This document shows, piece after piece, positions 45,028 to 58,400 of a DNA stretch of 64,000 nt. The notes beneath the pieces were generated by a model, which was given only the letters and a program-made list of their open reading frames with translations, was not told where the DNA came from and did not search any database. Source of the stretch: Phallusia mammillata (lineage: Eukaryota; Chordata; Ascidiacea; Phlebobranchia; Ascidiidae); contig QLIY01000042.1 of assembly GCA_003260075.1 (NCBI GenBank), forward strand, positions 123,087 to 187,086. Direction: 5' to 3'. Positions within the stretch are counted from its first letter, which is position 1, and every line of letters starts with the position of its first letter. Made by a program: the position numbers and the translations under genes.

Positions 45028-46679
45028 ATGGAAATACCAGCTTTCATTGAAAAAGGAGAGGAATTCCTAAAAAGAGCTGAAGTATGTAAAATGTTATTAG
45101 CTTGTTTTTGTGTGCTTATATTTTGTGTTCTGTAGTGCTAGGTACATTTTATTCATACTAAAACCAACGTGTCTATTTTCAGGGTACAGCTGTGTCACAA
45201 AACGTTCAAAAATGTCTTTTACGAATGGATGATGATGGACTTTTTGTCATGTGGCAGTTTGGAAATCGACCAGTAAGCCTGTTTCCTGATTACTTTTTAC
45301 AATTCATGTCCATGTTTTACTTTCAGGCTTCCTTTTGGAACGTTACTTCCTAAAATATACCTTTTTTATTTATTTATGTAACTTTCATAACTTATCTATG
45401 TAATAGCAATAATTGCCTGTGCCAAAATAATGTTGTACATGTAGATATACTTGCTGCATTTAACACAAAAACTTGGTGTGTTTTTGTTGCAGGAAATTTA
45501 CTGTTTGGAAACTTCACAAATACATGAAGTAAAAACTGGAATACCTTTAAAGGTGAATATGTTTTCCTTTGTTTATTTCATTTTCTCATCTTTGGCAGTT
45601 TCTCGTATGGCAGCTGATTTACAATATAATAACAAGTTCTATGGCCATTACTGTATTGTGTTGAATAATTTATTACCCTACTAGCATATGCAATACATAC
45701 TATTGTTTTTAATTAACACAGGATGCAAAGGCAGTATTTGAACAGCATGACGCGGAAACTAATGTCCCAAACAAAGTCCTAACATTTTACCATGGATTCG
45801 AAATAGGAAATTTGTCCATAATTCAATTTGTTGCAACTTCAACAAAAAGCGCCCAAGTGAGTTTTTCTAAAAGACAAACCAGTTTATTTGTCACTAATAT
45901 GCTAATTAATTTGATTTTAGGCACCTAAAAACAACTATTTTGTACTGTTTTGTTTGCAGAAGATAATTTTGACAGTATGTTACTGTGGTTGTTTTAGTTT
46001 GATATGTATATACATCAGCAAACATACATAAAGTGCATGTTAAATATTTTTTTGGATTTTAATCTGTGTCATCTTGTTTATCTGTATTTAAGCATTAAAT
46101 CAAAAGTAGGTGTCAAATAATTATGTACAACTAATCTTTTCTGTTTTTTGTTATTAAATTTTTAAAAATGCCACATTTTAGAAATGGGAAGAATCTATGT
46201 CAAAACTTGTGTTGCATATCAGATTAAAGCACCTTTCTCCAGCCGAAATTATGAAAAAGCAGTAAGTCTATATATGTCCAACGTATTTTCATCTTTTTAC
46301 TGTTTAAATGAGGGTCAATAAATGTTAAAAACATCCACAAACAAATTTTTCATGAAAGAGGTGCCTAAACAAAGCACCTATTAAAATATAGCACCGTACA
46401 GTAGCGTTGGTACATTCAGCTGCAGCCCTCTTTATTAAAATATTGATTTTTTAAAAGCCTGCATTTGTAAAATTGACATGCTCCGAAGGGTATGTTGTAA
46501 GACAAACAAAATCAATTCTTGTGAGGACACGCTTATTGATAGAAATTTTAATTGTACTGGAAGTATATTATGATCAAAATTATGATCAAGATAAAATACT
46601 AGTTCCACCCTGTAACTATGTAATTTTTTCACCTGAAGTTTTCACTGGTAAATATCTAAAAAGTAAACTCTCGCATGAA

Positions 46680-46775
<96 letters not shown>

Positions 46776-49354
46776 TACCAATACGGAAGTATGTTGCCCA
46801 TTATTTTGTGTATCCAAGTGTAATTTAGTATCTTTACCATATCTTTTTCCTCTTTTAAACAGATTGGTCAAACAGTTTGGCCATGACAAAAGCGAGAAAG
46901 CTATTCTTCAAAAGTTTAATCACTGTGGATTTAACTGTTCAAAGGTAAAGATAAACTATTGCTACTTCAAGTCTTAAGCTGGTATGAAACTTTGCGTTGA
47001 AATATGGCAGAAATGGTAATAAGAAAACTTGGCATTAAGATGTATAGAAGTTCATAAAAAATTATTTGATAGCCTAATTATACAGATTATTAAGTTAGCT
47101 AAAACATGACACTTTTACTGCTGATTTATGCTACACTGCTCAAAATCAGCCCTTATCAAAGGTTACACAGGATGTATCAGTTAATAATGCATGTAAAAGA
47201 ATTAAAAGTATCAATTATTCGATAAAGGTATTTTTAAAAAAATTACTTGGTTTTTAAAGTATAACTATTTGAAGCAAATTGTGTTCACACAGACGTTTAG
47301 CAAAACTACAATGCTGTTGACAAACTTCTACTTTAAAATCTGTACATTTTGTTCTTTGTATGAGCAATATGTCGGTGCAATGTTTGTACCTAAATTTGTT
47401 TGTTACCTTAATTATTTGCAGAAAGATGAAATAAATCCTGCTGAGCTGACATTTCAAGTTTACAAAAAACTCCATCAAAAAGTCTGTGAAAGGCCAGACC
47501 TTCAATCTATTTTTCAACAAATGTAAGCAAATCGTTGTACAAATAGCAAGGGCAGTTATTAAAACCCTTTTTCAATGGTTTAATCACGCTTTACAACAGT
47601 GATTTAACACCTACATGGTAATAAAGATAGAACATAGATTTATTAATAGTTCGTAAAAGAATATTAAAGCCTTACCTGTTTTGTAACAATCATTTTATTG
47701 AAAACTCTATTGCACAAATTCTGAATTACTTTTCATTTCAAACCTTCTTGCTGTAAATCATGCCATCACTAGACATAACTTACCATAAGATTTATTATCA
47801 TACCTATATCTTTTGATCCGAGTTTTGAACAACTTTTTGATGAAGTGATTTTGTATTTTAAACGTGTGATTAAAAACAGAGTGGTTGCTAATCTGTTAAA
47901 TGTTTTAAATTTTTAAACCACTTTGAATTTTAAAGCAGAAAACAATTGATAGTTCTCTATTTTTGTACTTTACATTTTATTAAAGCACTTCATGTTTTGT
48001 ACAAAATTTGTAAAGGTTTGATTGTGCACAAAGTGTTTCAATTATATACTCACTATCATAAGAAAAAAACATTTTTTAGAGGCAAAAAGAAACAAGATTA
48101 CATCAGCTTATCAGATTTTGGGGGGGGGGGTTACACACTATCATAAGAAAAAACATTTTTTTAGAGGCAAAAAGAAACAAGATTACATCAGCTTATCAGA
48201 TTTTATCGCCTGGTTGAATGAAAACCAGCGTGACCCGAGACTTAATGAAATTCTTGATCCAACCTACGATGAAAAAAGAGCAGGCGCCCTTATCCAGAAA
48301 TATGAAAATTGCCCAAAGAATGTTGAACTGAGTGAGTTTTGTACAAGTTGGAGTTTCTTTGAAGCTATTGTGTGAATTTGATGCCATTGTGGTTACCAAA
48401 TGTGTTGTACTGTTTACAAAGAAGGTGGAACGTGATTTTTAAAGATTTCTTTAGTTTCCCTAAACATGATGAAGTACTATTGATTATGGATTTTTCCATT
48501 TCTACACTAAAATAGAGAGTAATTTGTTTTTTTGTGAAACTTTGCCAAAAGCACAGTTTAAAGAAAGAAAATTCCTAATAAATCTTGTTAATTTAGTTTT
48601 TCTACTTAGGTTTTTAATAAAATATATGTATGTGTAAAAATTGACACCCTGTTCAAATACAGCAAACCTCGCTTAAACTGGATTCTGTTAATCCAGATCT
48701 TTACCTAATTCAAAAACTTGAGGTACATATAATTTGTAATGTGGTAAGGCTTTAACTAACTGACATTGGGCAATCCAGATCTTGGCCTAATTCCGACAAA
48801 TTTAGTAAATTTTACCAAGGTTTACTATATAACTAAAAATTTGTTTTTTGTCAAGCATATTATAATGTTAATTGAAACCACAAATATTACAAAATATATT
48901 CCTTACTGTGCCAAAAAAGTTTCATTTATTTTTACAGATCGCTTGTCTTTGCAAGGATTTACGGATTACATGTCGAGTGTGGACAATCCTTTGATTTACC
49001 CTTCTCATTTGCAGCAGTACCAGGACATGGACCAACCACTCAGCCACTACTTCATCAGTTCCTCGCACAACACATATTTGACTGGTAATAATAAAGCATG
49101 CAGGCACCATAATATCCATAGGGAATTAGGCAATTGGAATTACTAATGCAGCGCAGTTATGTAAAGCTAAAATCAATGTAATTAAGGGTTGATGCTATAT
49201 ATATTTTGGACTGATTAGCTTTCCCATGTTGATTTGGATTATGAATGTTACTGCAGTTGTTGTATTTGATTTAAAACTGAAAAACTGTATTTATGTGTTT
49301 TTTATCACAATACATTTATACGATTTATATGTATTTGTGTAAAACAAGTATATT

Positions 49355-49435
<81 letters not shown>

Positions 49436-52400
49436 AGAAAAGTGTGATACATTTTTCACAATAACAATGTTTTTAGGAGAGATAAATAGTTTTAGCTCTT
49501 GTACATAATGTTTTTGGACGCTTGCAAGGTGTACTATTAAAAACTATGTATTGGGGGGGGGGGTTTAGCTCTTATAATGTTTTTGGACGCTTGCAAGGTG
49601 TACTATTAAAAACTATGTATTAGTAAATATATACTTGCTTCTTTAAATTTGGATATTTTTGTAATATTTACGTTTACATGAAATGATTTATATGCACTGG
49701 CTACAATGCATAGACTTACTATGTATAAATGTACAAATGTTTCTGTTAACTGAATATTTCCCTTTTTTATTGTAAAGGTCGTCAGTTTGGGGGTAAATCC
49801 TCTGTGGACATCTACCGTCATGTTTTGCTGTCAGGTTGCAGGTAGAATATATTATAATAAAAAACTTTATTTCTGGTCAAAGCGAACGATTCTGTAAAGA
49901 CCCTTTCACAGCCATTCAGTTTCCCACTTAATCTCCCATTGTCCTTTGGATTTCTCATGAGAAACCTTTTTAATCAGCTTATTTTGCTCTTTTGTGGGGT
50001 GTCAAGTTATCATTTCTATGGGGAATAATTTTTGGCGGTTTCTTTAGATGGTTTTGTCTTTAATTAAGCTGAAAAACTAATTTTAATTTTATTAGATGTC
50101 TTAGGATCATTAAGTTTACATTAAAGGGGCAAGTTATTATTATAGCTGACCTACGAGTCTTTGATGTCTGTGCTGCAAATTAACTGCTAATATGCCTTGG
50201 TGGTCTGGCAGTCATAATGATTTTTAAGTGCCTTCTTAGTTTGTATTTTCACAGTTCTTAACTGCAACCAGATATATACATGAAACCACTATTTTGTTCT
50301 AATGGTTTGTCTGTTTAGAATACAGGTTTTAATGGCCAATAACCATAACATAAATAACAAAAAAATAATTCTAAATCTTTGCCTGTAAAAATCAATTTAG
50401 GATACAGGTTTAAATAGTCAATAACTATAACATAAATAACTAAAAAATAAATATTAGTGTTTGTCTGTAAAAATCAATTTAGAATACAGGCGTTAATAGC
50501 CAATAACAATAACATAACTAACAAAAAATTATTATCTTGGGTGCAAAACAATTAATATTATTTTGGTTAATATAATCACTTTGCAAAGGCAAACAATATC
50601 TCAATTGTATGTAATGTTAAAATAGCTTTATCAAAGTAAGTGTTGAAAAATCCAATTTAAAATATATCTTTGATTTGAAATAAACATCATTTTTATTTAC
50701 TGTAGGCTAGATCAGGTTTTTTTTTTTTAAGGTTTGGTTTGGGTGACCGCTAAGTAGTTTTAAGAGACCGCAAGTGTTTCATTTAAATACCAAAAACTGT
50801 AGTTGTAGTTGCAAGTCCAAATGTTGGGAAACCGCTGGAGAAATTTGGCACCTTAAAAAAACACTGGGCTAGATATTATTTTACGATTTACAATTTGTGT
50901 TTGTAAAGATACTCTGTTTTCAAATCAAATTCTCTTTACTCGTCATCTAATTACCAAGGATACTGCATCCCATTCAAAGACATTTAATTCAATCCCCACT
51001 GTTCATTAAAAGCAATGGCCTGAGGTTTAGGTCATGTGTGATCCTCTGATATATCCTCATAGTACAAAATATAACATACACCACCTATTAAATGTCAATC
51101 CTAATGCAGTACAAGACCAATATACTGTCATTGAGTTGTGTCTTGAATTATTTTGTGTGGTTTTGAAATTCGAATGAAGTGTGATTTGGACGTATATTGG
51201 CATTTGAACAAATATTACACATATATTTTAATGCAACTAATACATATGCAATAGGATTGGTAATACAGTTGCTTAAATCGTGCTAGCAATTAAATCTCAA
51301 CAATATATTTAAACGTGTCATAACCACCTGTCATTTAAAATTCTTAACATTTCCTGAAACTGACAACATTGTAGATATCAGTGTCAAGATCATTTACACT
51401 GATATGTTTGTATCATGGTTTGCATGTTTATCTCACAGACCTACAACGAATTACACACCCAGCACAATACTCTTCTTTAGTTCAATAAATTTTGTAACTG
51501 ATATGTTTTGTTCAGCAACTGTTACGTTTTTGATGTTGTTTCACCCTGAAGGATTTCAGTTGGTAACCCCATAATCACTTTACAAAAGCAAAAACAATGA
51601 ATTTATGAATAAATATTATGCATTTTTCACTCTGCACCTTCTATTACAGATTTTTTTTATTCAATAGTTTTTTTAAGCTTATGTCTTCTTTCTGCTACCA
51701 TTATATTTTATCATAAAATGCCTGTACTTTAGTTAAATGCCTGTACAATGGTTTAGTTTAAATGCCCGTGCTATGGTTAGAAAGCAACTGTTTTTTGTAA
51801 AAATACATATCTTTCAGACACTTCTTATGTCATTCTCAGCACAAAAAAACATGCAATGTCAAAACGTTATGTTTTATTGTTTATTAGAATCTATAAAACC
51901 ATGATTTGTATACTGTACCTAAATTGTCGTTTACTTAACAAAACTTGTTTTTAGATGTGTTGAGTTGGACTGTTGGGATGGCAAGGGTGATTATCATGGA
52001 GAACCGATCATTACACACGGAAAGGCAATGTGCTCTGATGTTCCCTTCAAAAATATATTGTATGCTATCAAGGACTCTGCCTTTGTGGTGTCTGAGTATC
52101 CAGTTGTGCTTTCATTTGAAACTCATTGCAGGTAGAAAAAATATGTTGTACAATTTTTCATTTTGCATGATTTTACAGCTAATATATTTCCTGTTGAAAA
52201 ATTTAGAAAGTGCAGTTTACATGATGTAGGTAGCAACTGGTTTTCAGCCAAGTGCTAAATGAGTTTGCTTAATTTTTTTTTATCATGTTATGTAAAGAAA
52301 TCAATGTGTAGTTACCTTTTTTTAAGGTAAAATCAATGTGTAGGTACCTAAATTTTTTCAAAATTTTTCTAGAACAAGCAAAGATTTGCTTTATCAGAAA

Positions 52401-55400
52401 TTGTTTACCTAAAACATTGCTGAATAGTTCAATTGAGATCACTAGCTACAATGTAATGGTACAATTAGAAGAAAATTTGATTTTTTAAGACATTGTGATG
52501 GTATATAGGCACTGAGTGCTGCACTAGACAACTAATATCAATAACTCCGTAAATGTTGATTGTTTCGTAATATGTGCTGCATAAAATAATGTCTATGCTA
52601 GTGGTTTTAAAATAGTGCACTTTAGATAGCCAGATGCATCCGAATAATGGTAAATCCAACTTACATTGTGTGATCCTTAAGTTCCTTGACTAATCTTCCC
52701 ATATTTCCATATTTCTATGCTATAATGTTGTAAACAGTAAAGCAAAAACAAAACAAACAACAAGTTGCCAACTGTAAGCAGTTGTTATAATCACTATGTA
52801 GCTGCAACATAGTTTAGCGTAGGGATTTGTCATTGTAAAGTAATAAAGCCAAATTAGGAGAACACTTTATTTCTGGATTAAGCAAAGATCCAGATTAAAT
52901 AATCCGGATTATAAGCACATTAAGAAAACTTGAAAAATCATTCTTTTATCAGGATTGTGCGAAGATCAGTGCTAAGTAAGGTTTACTTTAGGTTAATGTG
53001 TCAAAATTTAAGGAAACAAAATTTCTTACACTAGCTTTTGGTACATTGTTTATCTATCTTTTTGCTTTTCTAAAAAGATCTGATTTTAAATGTCCAGTTT
53101 TATGCATGTGACATGGAAAATTTAAGTTTTTTTATCAATTTAAATTTAAGTTTTTTAAACTTATTCTTTTTTCCAGTAAACCTCTTCAGCTAAAAATGGC
53201 GAAATATTGTGAGGAAGTCTTTGGTGAAATGCTTCTCACAAAACCACTAGAAAGTTTTCCTGTAAGTAACTTTTCCATGTAAGAAGTGTAGAATATGTGT
53301 AAATTACTTGAAAATAGCCCAACTCAAATCACAACTTTACAAGAGTTTAAACACTTCCTTATTGCAATGTTTTTACTAAACACATGTTATAATTGTATTA
53401 GAAAAGCAGTAAAAAACCTTTTCGATGCTCGGTCAAATTTTGTTGAAAAATTGCACTATTTTGTCCTGGAATTTCTTCATTGTATGGGTTTAATAATAAA
53501 AATCAGTTAGTGTGTAGCAATCAAGTTGCAATTGGAAAATTGGTTTCAGTTTGTTAATTTGAAATATTTTATTTTTAGCTGGAACGAGGAATTCCGCTGC
53601 CTCCACCCAGTGCTCTTAAGAGGAGAATTCTAATAAAAAACAAACGTCTTGACCCAGAAACAGAAAAAGGTTGGAACTAGTTACTTTCCTTGTTTCATCA
53701 CCAGCACTTGTGATTTTGATTTTTAATCCTTGTAAATAATACATGTGTTAGGCATAAGATCAATAGTTGCCACGAATATTCTGCACAGGGTGCTTGTCTC
53801 ATGTGATGGAATTCGTAATTCTCACATATATTATATTATAACAGGCTTATAGACTTTTCAAGAATTTTGTTTTCAATGTGATGATTGGAAATAATTATGG
53901 AATAATGGGGGAAATGGTTAGCAAGGTAGTAACCGGAACTATAAAAATAAGTGTACAAAATGCAATGCTAAATAAAAATAACAAAAATGAAACATGACAT
54001 GTGGTCAAAATAGAGCAGATATCATATATTGAACCGCATAAAACACTAACAATTAAGATTTTCTTGTTAGATTTTTGTCAAGATCTTTTATGAAATTCAT
54101 ACCCAACTAAAAAAAACTATTTTTTTTTTAATTTAAAAGATATTTTGGATCCTTGCATATAGATCTGTTCATACGGTAAATGACGAATTTTACAGCCCAA
54201 ATAGACATAAAAAGCGTCATGCTTGTTAGTTTAAATGTTTCGGCTAATGAACAACAAAGCATGTCGATTTTAATATCTATTTGGGCTGTTATATTTTTCA
54301 TCAAACTTAAAAAATATATATTTGAAAAATATTCCTAAACTAAACTGCAAAAACACTTTGTCGCGCTTTCTGCATACAATATCAGCACAAGAAAGCAAAA
54401 TATGTGTATGTTTATACTTGTTAAAATCAAAAATTCACTTAAGCTGATGTGGAGTACACTGGCTGTGACAAAGAAATGTTACCTGAAGGTTTATAATATT
54501 TTGACATAATCAGCATGGTTATCATTATGATTTAGTTTCAATGCATTTTGTTTTTCATTGAAAACAGTTAAAGCATGTGTTTTTGTTTTGGGTCAAAGGA
54601 AATATTTTATATTTAATTATGTTTCCTCAAAAACAATTGTTAATGATCAGTTTAGATTGTGTTTGCATGTTATCTGTTAGTTATGTTAAATCTAGTAGTT
54701 AACCAATTATATCTAACAATATTTTTTTACCATGTCCAAAAAAGTCCTTATTCAAAGTGGTATGTTTGTATTATACATTGCTAGTCCTTGTTCTAAAAAG
54801 CTCCAGCAACACAAATAGAATAAAGGAAATTCGATTGAATTGGCTAACAACTTAGGTAGGGTTCTGCCCACTAAGGCAAAAATAAAACCAAGAAACAACA
54901 ACTAAATTTAGAGCTTCCTTAACTTGTGAGACATAATTAAGCTTTGCAGTTGTTTATAGAAACCTCCCCCACTAACACTATTAAGCTACACTTTAAAACA
55001 TCCCTTAAGTATTTTGTATAAAACATAACTCTAGTATATCATGTAATACGTAACCATAGTATTTCGTGTAAAGTATAACCATAGTATTTTCTGTAAAACA
55101 TAACCGTAGTATTTTTAATGCATAAAACATAACTATAGTATTTTGTGTATGATGTATAAAAAATGTCTAATTAATGTTAGAATTTATGTCAACAATTCAC
55201 TTGAAAAAAATTTGCTGGATTTAATCAAATTGTTTGAAATTAAAAATGAGAAACGATCGATTCATAATTTAATTATGTATTCAGTGGCCTACTGTGTGGT
55301 GACTTTTCGTAATTAGAGAAGTTGACAATTAAACATTAGTTTTACGAAATTGGATAAGATTTAAACAAAGCATAATGTGATCAACATTTTCTGACGTTTT

Positions 55401-58400
55401 GTTGTGTGTTGTTTGTGTGTGGAAGAATGCAATTAGCAATCTTGTTTTGAAATCACATGATTTGTTTATCTCATGTGGTTCTTGGTTCAATGTTAGATCT
55501 TTAACACAGAGGTTTAAGGAGTCCAGCTTGTTGAAGTTACAAATAATCATCGCAAAATACATTACTTGATGATGTATATGAAATACTTGCTTCTCTATTG
55601 TATACACTATTGCATAAAATGCTAAAAAAACAAATTTCAGGTCATTACTATGTTGGTTTACCATTTTCCACACCAACGGTATGGTTTGCTCAGAAAAAAG
55701 TAAAAACTGCTCAAAAGTACCTCTATAGCCAATACCTCATTTTGATCTGGCACTGATTGATAAGTTTCTTAAATTAGGGGATTTTTTCATGATTAATCAG
55801 CTTGAATACCTTCAGGCATATTTCAGTAATGTAAGACCTTCGAACATTAAAAGCTTAATGGCGAATATAACAGACCAAATAGACATAAAAAGCCACAAGC
55901 TTTTATTATTTAAATGTTTTGTCAAATGCTCGTGCCGTTATCAGTGATATGAGGGGCCACATTAGTTACATCCGTTTATAGCAATTGGAGTCTCAGAAAA
56001 GAATCATAAAAAGGTGTGAAACAAGCGTCACATAAAAAATGATAGATAAAAAAATGTGCAGCATAAAGATTCTAATCGAATAAAATACTGAAGATGTCGC
56101 ATAGGTGAAATATATTTATTTGAAATCACAAGTATGAATGACTTAATGATTTTATAAATTGAAATGAACAAGCATAAGGTTCATTGCAGTCTTCATACAC
56201 CAAGCAAATGAGATAGGAGATTCTGATTTTAATTATACTGTATGGCAGCATGAAGGAAAACATTCTTATAATTAATGCTTTTCCTGGTTCCTTTTGTTTG
56301 AAATATTTTATAGCTGTGTCATAAAATGATGGAAACATGTCAAATGCCATGTTCTCATTAAATTGGAGGAAGTTTTTGTCCCCATATTAATTCCAATTCA
56401 GGAAATAATTATTGGCAACTTTCCTTTTCGAATTGCTTTATGTCACGTACATAAAGTATTGTAAACATGCATTGCAATGATAACATTGGCTTATCATTCA
56501 TGCTATCATCACAATATTAACAAACTATGAGAATCATGCAAGATGAAATTGTGTTACACTGTCTAGTGGTGTAGGGCAGTGGTTCCCAACCTTTATCAAC
56601 GAATTCCTCCCTCGCTGACCATATTTTCCATACCCAATAGACTACATAGTAGATGCTAAACCATACAAAAATGATTTAAAAATGGGCCTTTTATCAACTT
56701 TACAGATTTAATTGTATGTATATTTACTGTATATTTACACTGTATATTAATTGTATATTTACAAACCACTTGTACTAATTGAAGTAAATTCGGGAACCAT
56801 TTGGGAACCACTGGTGTATAATATGTCTTTGAGATTTATTTTTGAAATTCCTCTTTATTTTTTTAGTGCAACTGGATGAAATGCCAGTCAATGAAGAACA
56901 CTCTCTTCCTGAGCCTGATTTCATGGGTTAGTGCTGTTGCTCTATTTTATCTAATCTACTGAAGCCTATTGTTAACTCGCCACCAAAAAAGAATCTTAAA
57001 AAAACAGTATCTCAGTTAGCGCCAAACACAAATGATCTAGGTTTTTTAGTATTATTATCTAATTTTATGAATTAATATAAGCAACTTTGACACATTGAGT
57101 TGAGTCAACACATTGAGTTGAGTTTATTTCACTTTGTTTCGGGTAAACAAAGATGGGAACAGTCGATGGGGGTCTAAAATCGAACCACTCATGCCAGGGA
57201 AAGAGGGTGGGGTTCAAAAGGAAAAGAAAACACACAAAGAAAGCGTGTCGGATAGTTTCAGGCGCCAGTAGAAATCAAATCCTACAATATTTTTTGCAAA
57301 GTCCAATCTATTGTTGTTCAGAAAAAATACAATACCTCATATTGGGGTATTATCCTTGTGATATCTTGGGTTTAAACTATACAAATGCTTAATTTGAACC
57401 AAACCTATTTTGCTCTCATTGACAATCATTTCAAGGTACAGAGGAAGCGCATCCTGAACTGAGGCAAACTAAATCCCATGACACCAACTTGATTTTACCC
57501 AAAACCCAAGAACCAAAACCTACTGTTCTTTCTACTGGAGATGTAAGTTTGAAAATCACATTCAAATATTTATGTTCAGATTGTAATTTTCATGTTAAAT
57601 TGTATTTGCAGATTCCCACAAAGACCCAGGTTTCGGTGACAAAAAGCCTGAATGTTGACAGCACAAGGACAAAAAGCAAAAAAGTGAGTTAAGTTGCTTT
57701 AATATGTGATATTTTGTTTAGAATGTAACCCTTTTTCCTCTATTTCTAAGCACTCTTTGATACTGGCTGTTTGTTAGCAGTAGAAATGCTTTCAATGTTT
57801 GAATGTTTTCCATGAAGTAAAGAGTTTTTTATTATTATTTTTGTTTCTAAATTATAAAATTTGGAATGATACTTTGGGCTTAGAAATAAACTTACTTATA
57901 AGAGATTATAGTGATAACTTTAACCAATTTCAGTATATAAATACAGCTTAACGGTGAGATGCTGCTAAATATAGTTCATGTAACTTCATGTTGTTGAAGC
58001 ATTTTTACCATAAGTGGGTAGTTTTAACACATAGAATTTTTTTGTCCTTCAATTTCTACTTATTAGGGTCTTTATAATTATGGCAAAAGAGGTAACCACT
58101 TGTTGGTAAAACTAGAAAAAAGAATGAAGGGCCCATCTTTATACCTAACCATTGTTTATGTGCCACGTATATAAAAGCAGGTAATTTTTGTGGCGCTTTT
58201 AAGTTAAAAGAACTGATTTTATTGTGGCAAAATCAATCAAAATTTAAGCGAGGGGGGGGGGACAGGTAATTTTTGTGGCGCTTTTAAGTGGGGCCATTAA
58301 AAGAACTGATTTTATTGTGGCAAAATCAATCAAAATTTAAGCGAAGCTTTAACAACCGTAAATTATTATACACCAGCACACATTTATGACTGATAATTGC

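Noticed and set aside
46675..46977. Poly-glycine and poly-proline open frames across the long G tracts
   Set aside because: They are only translations of G homopolymers, and most G tracts look like assembly fill. The flanking frames match PLCB4 intron and exon 6.
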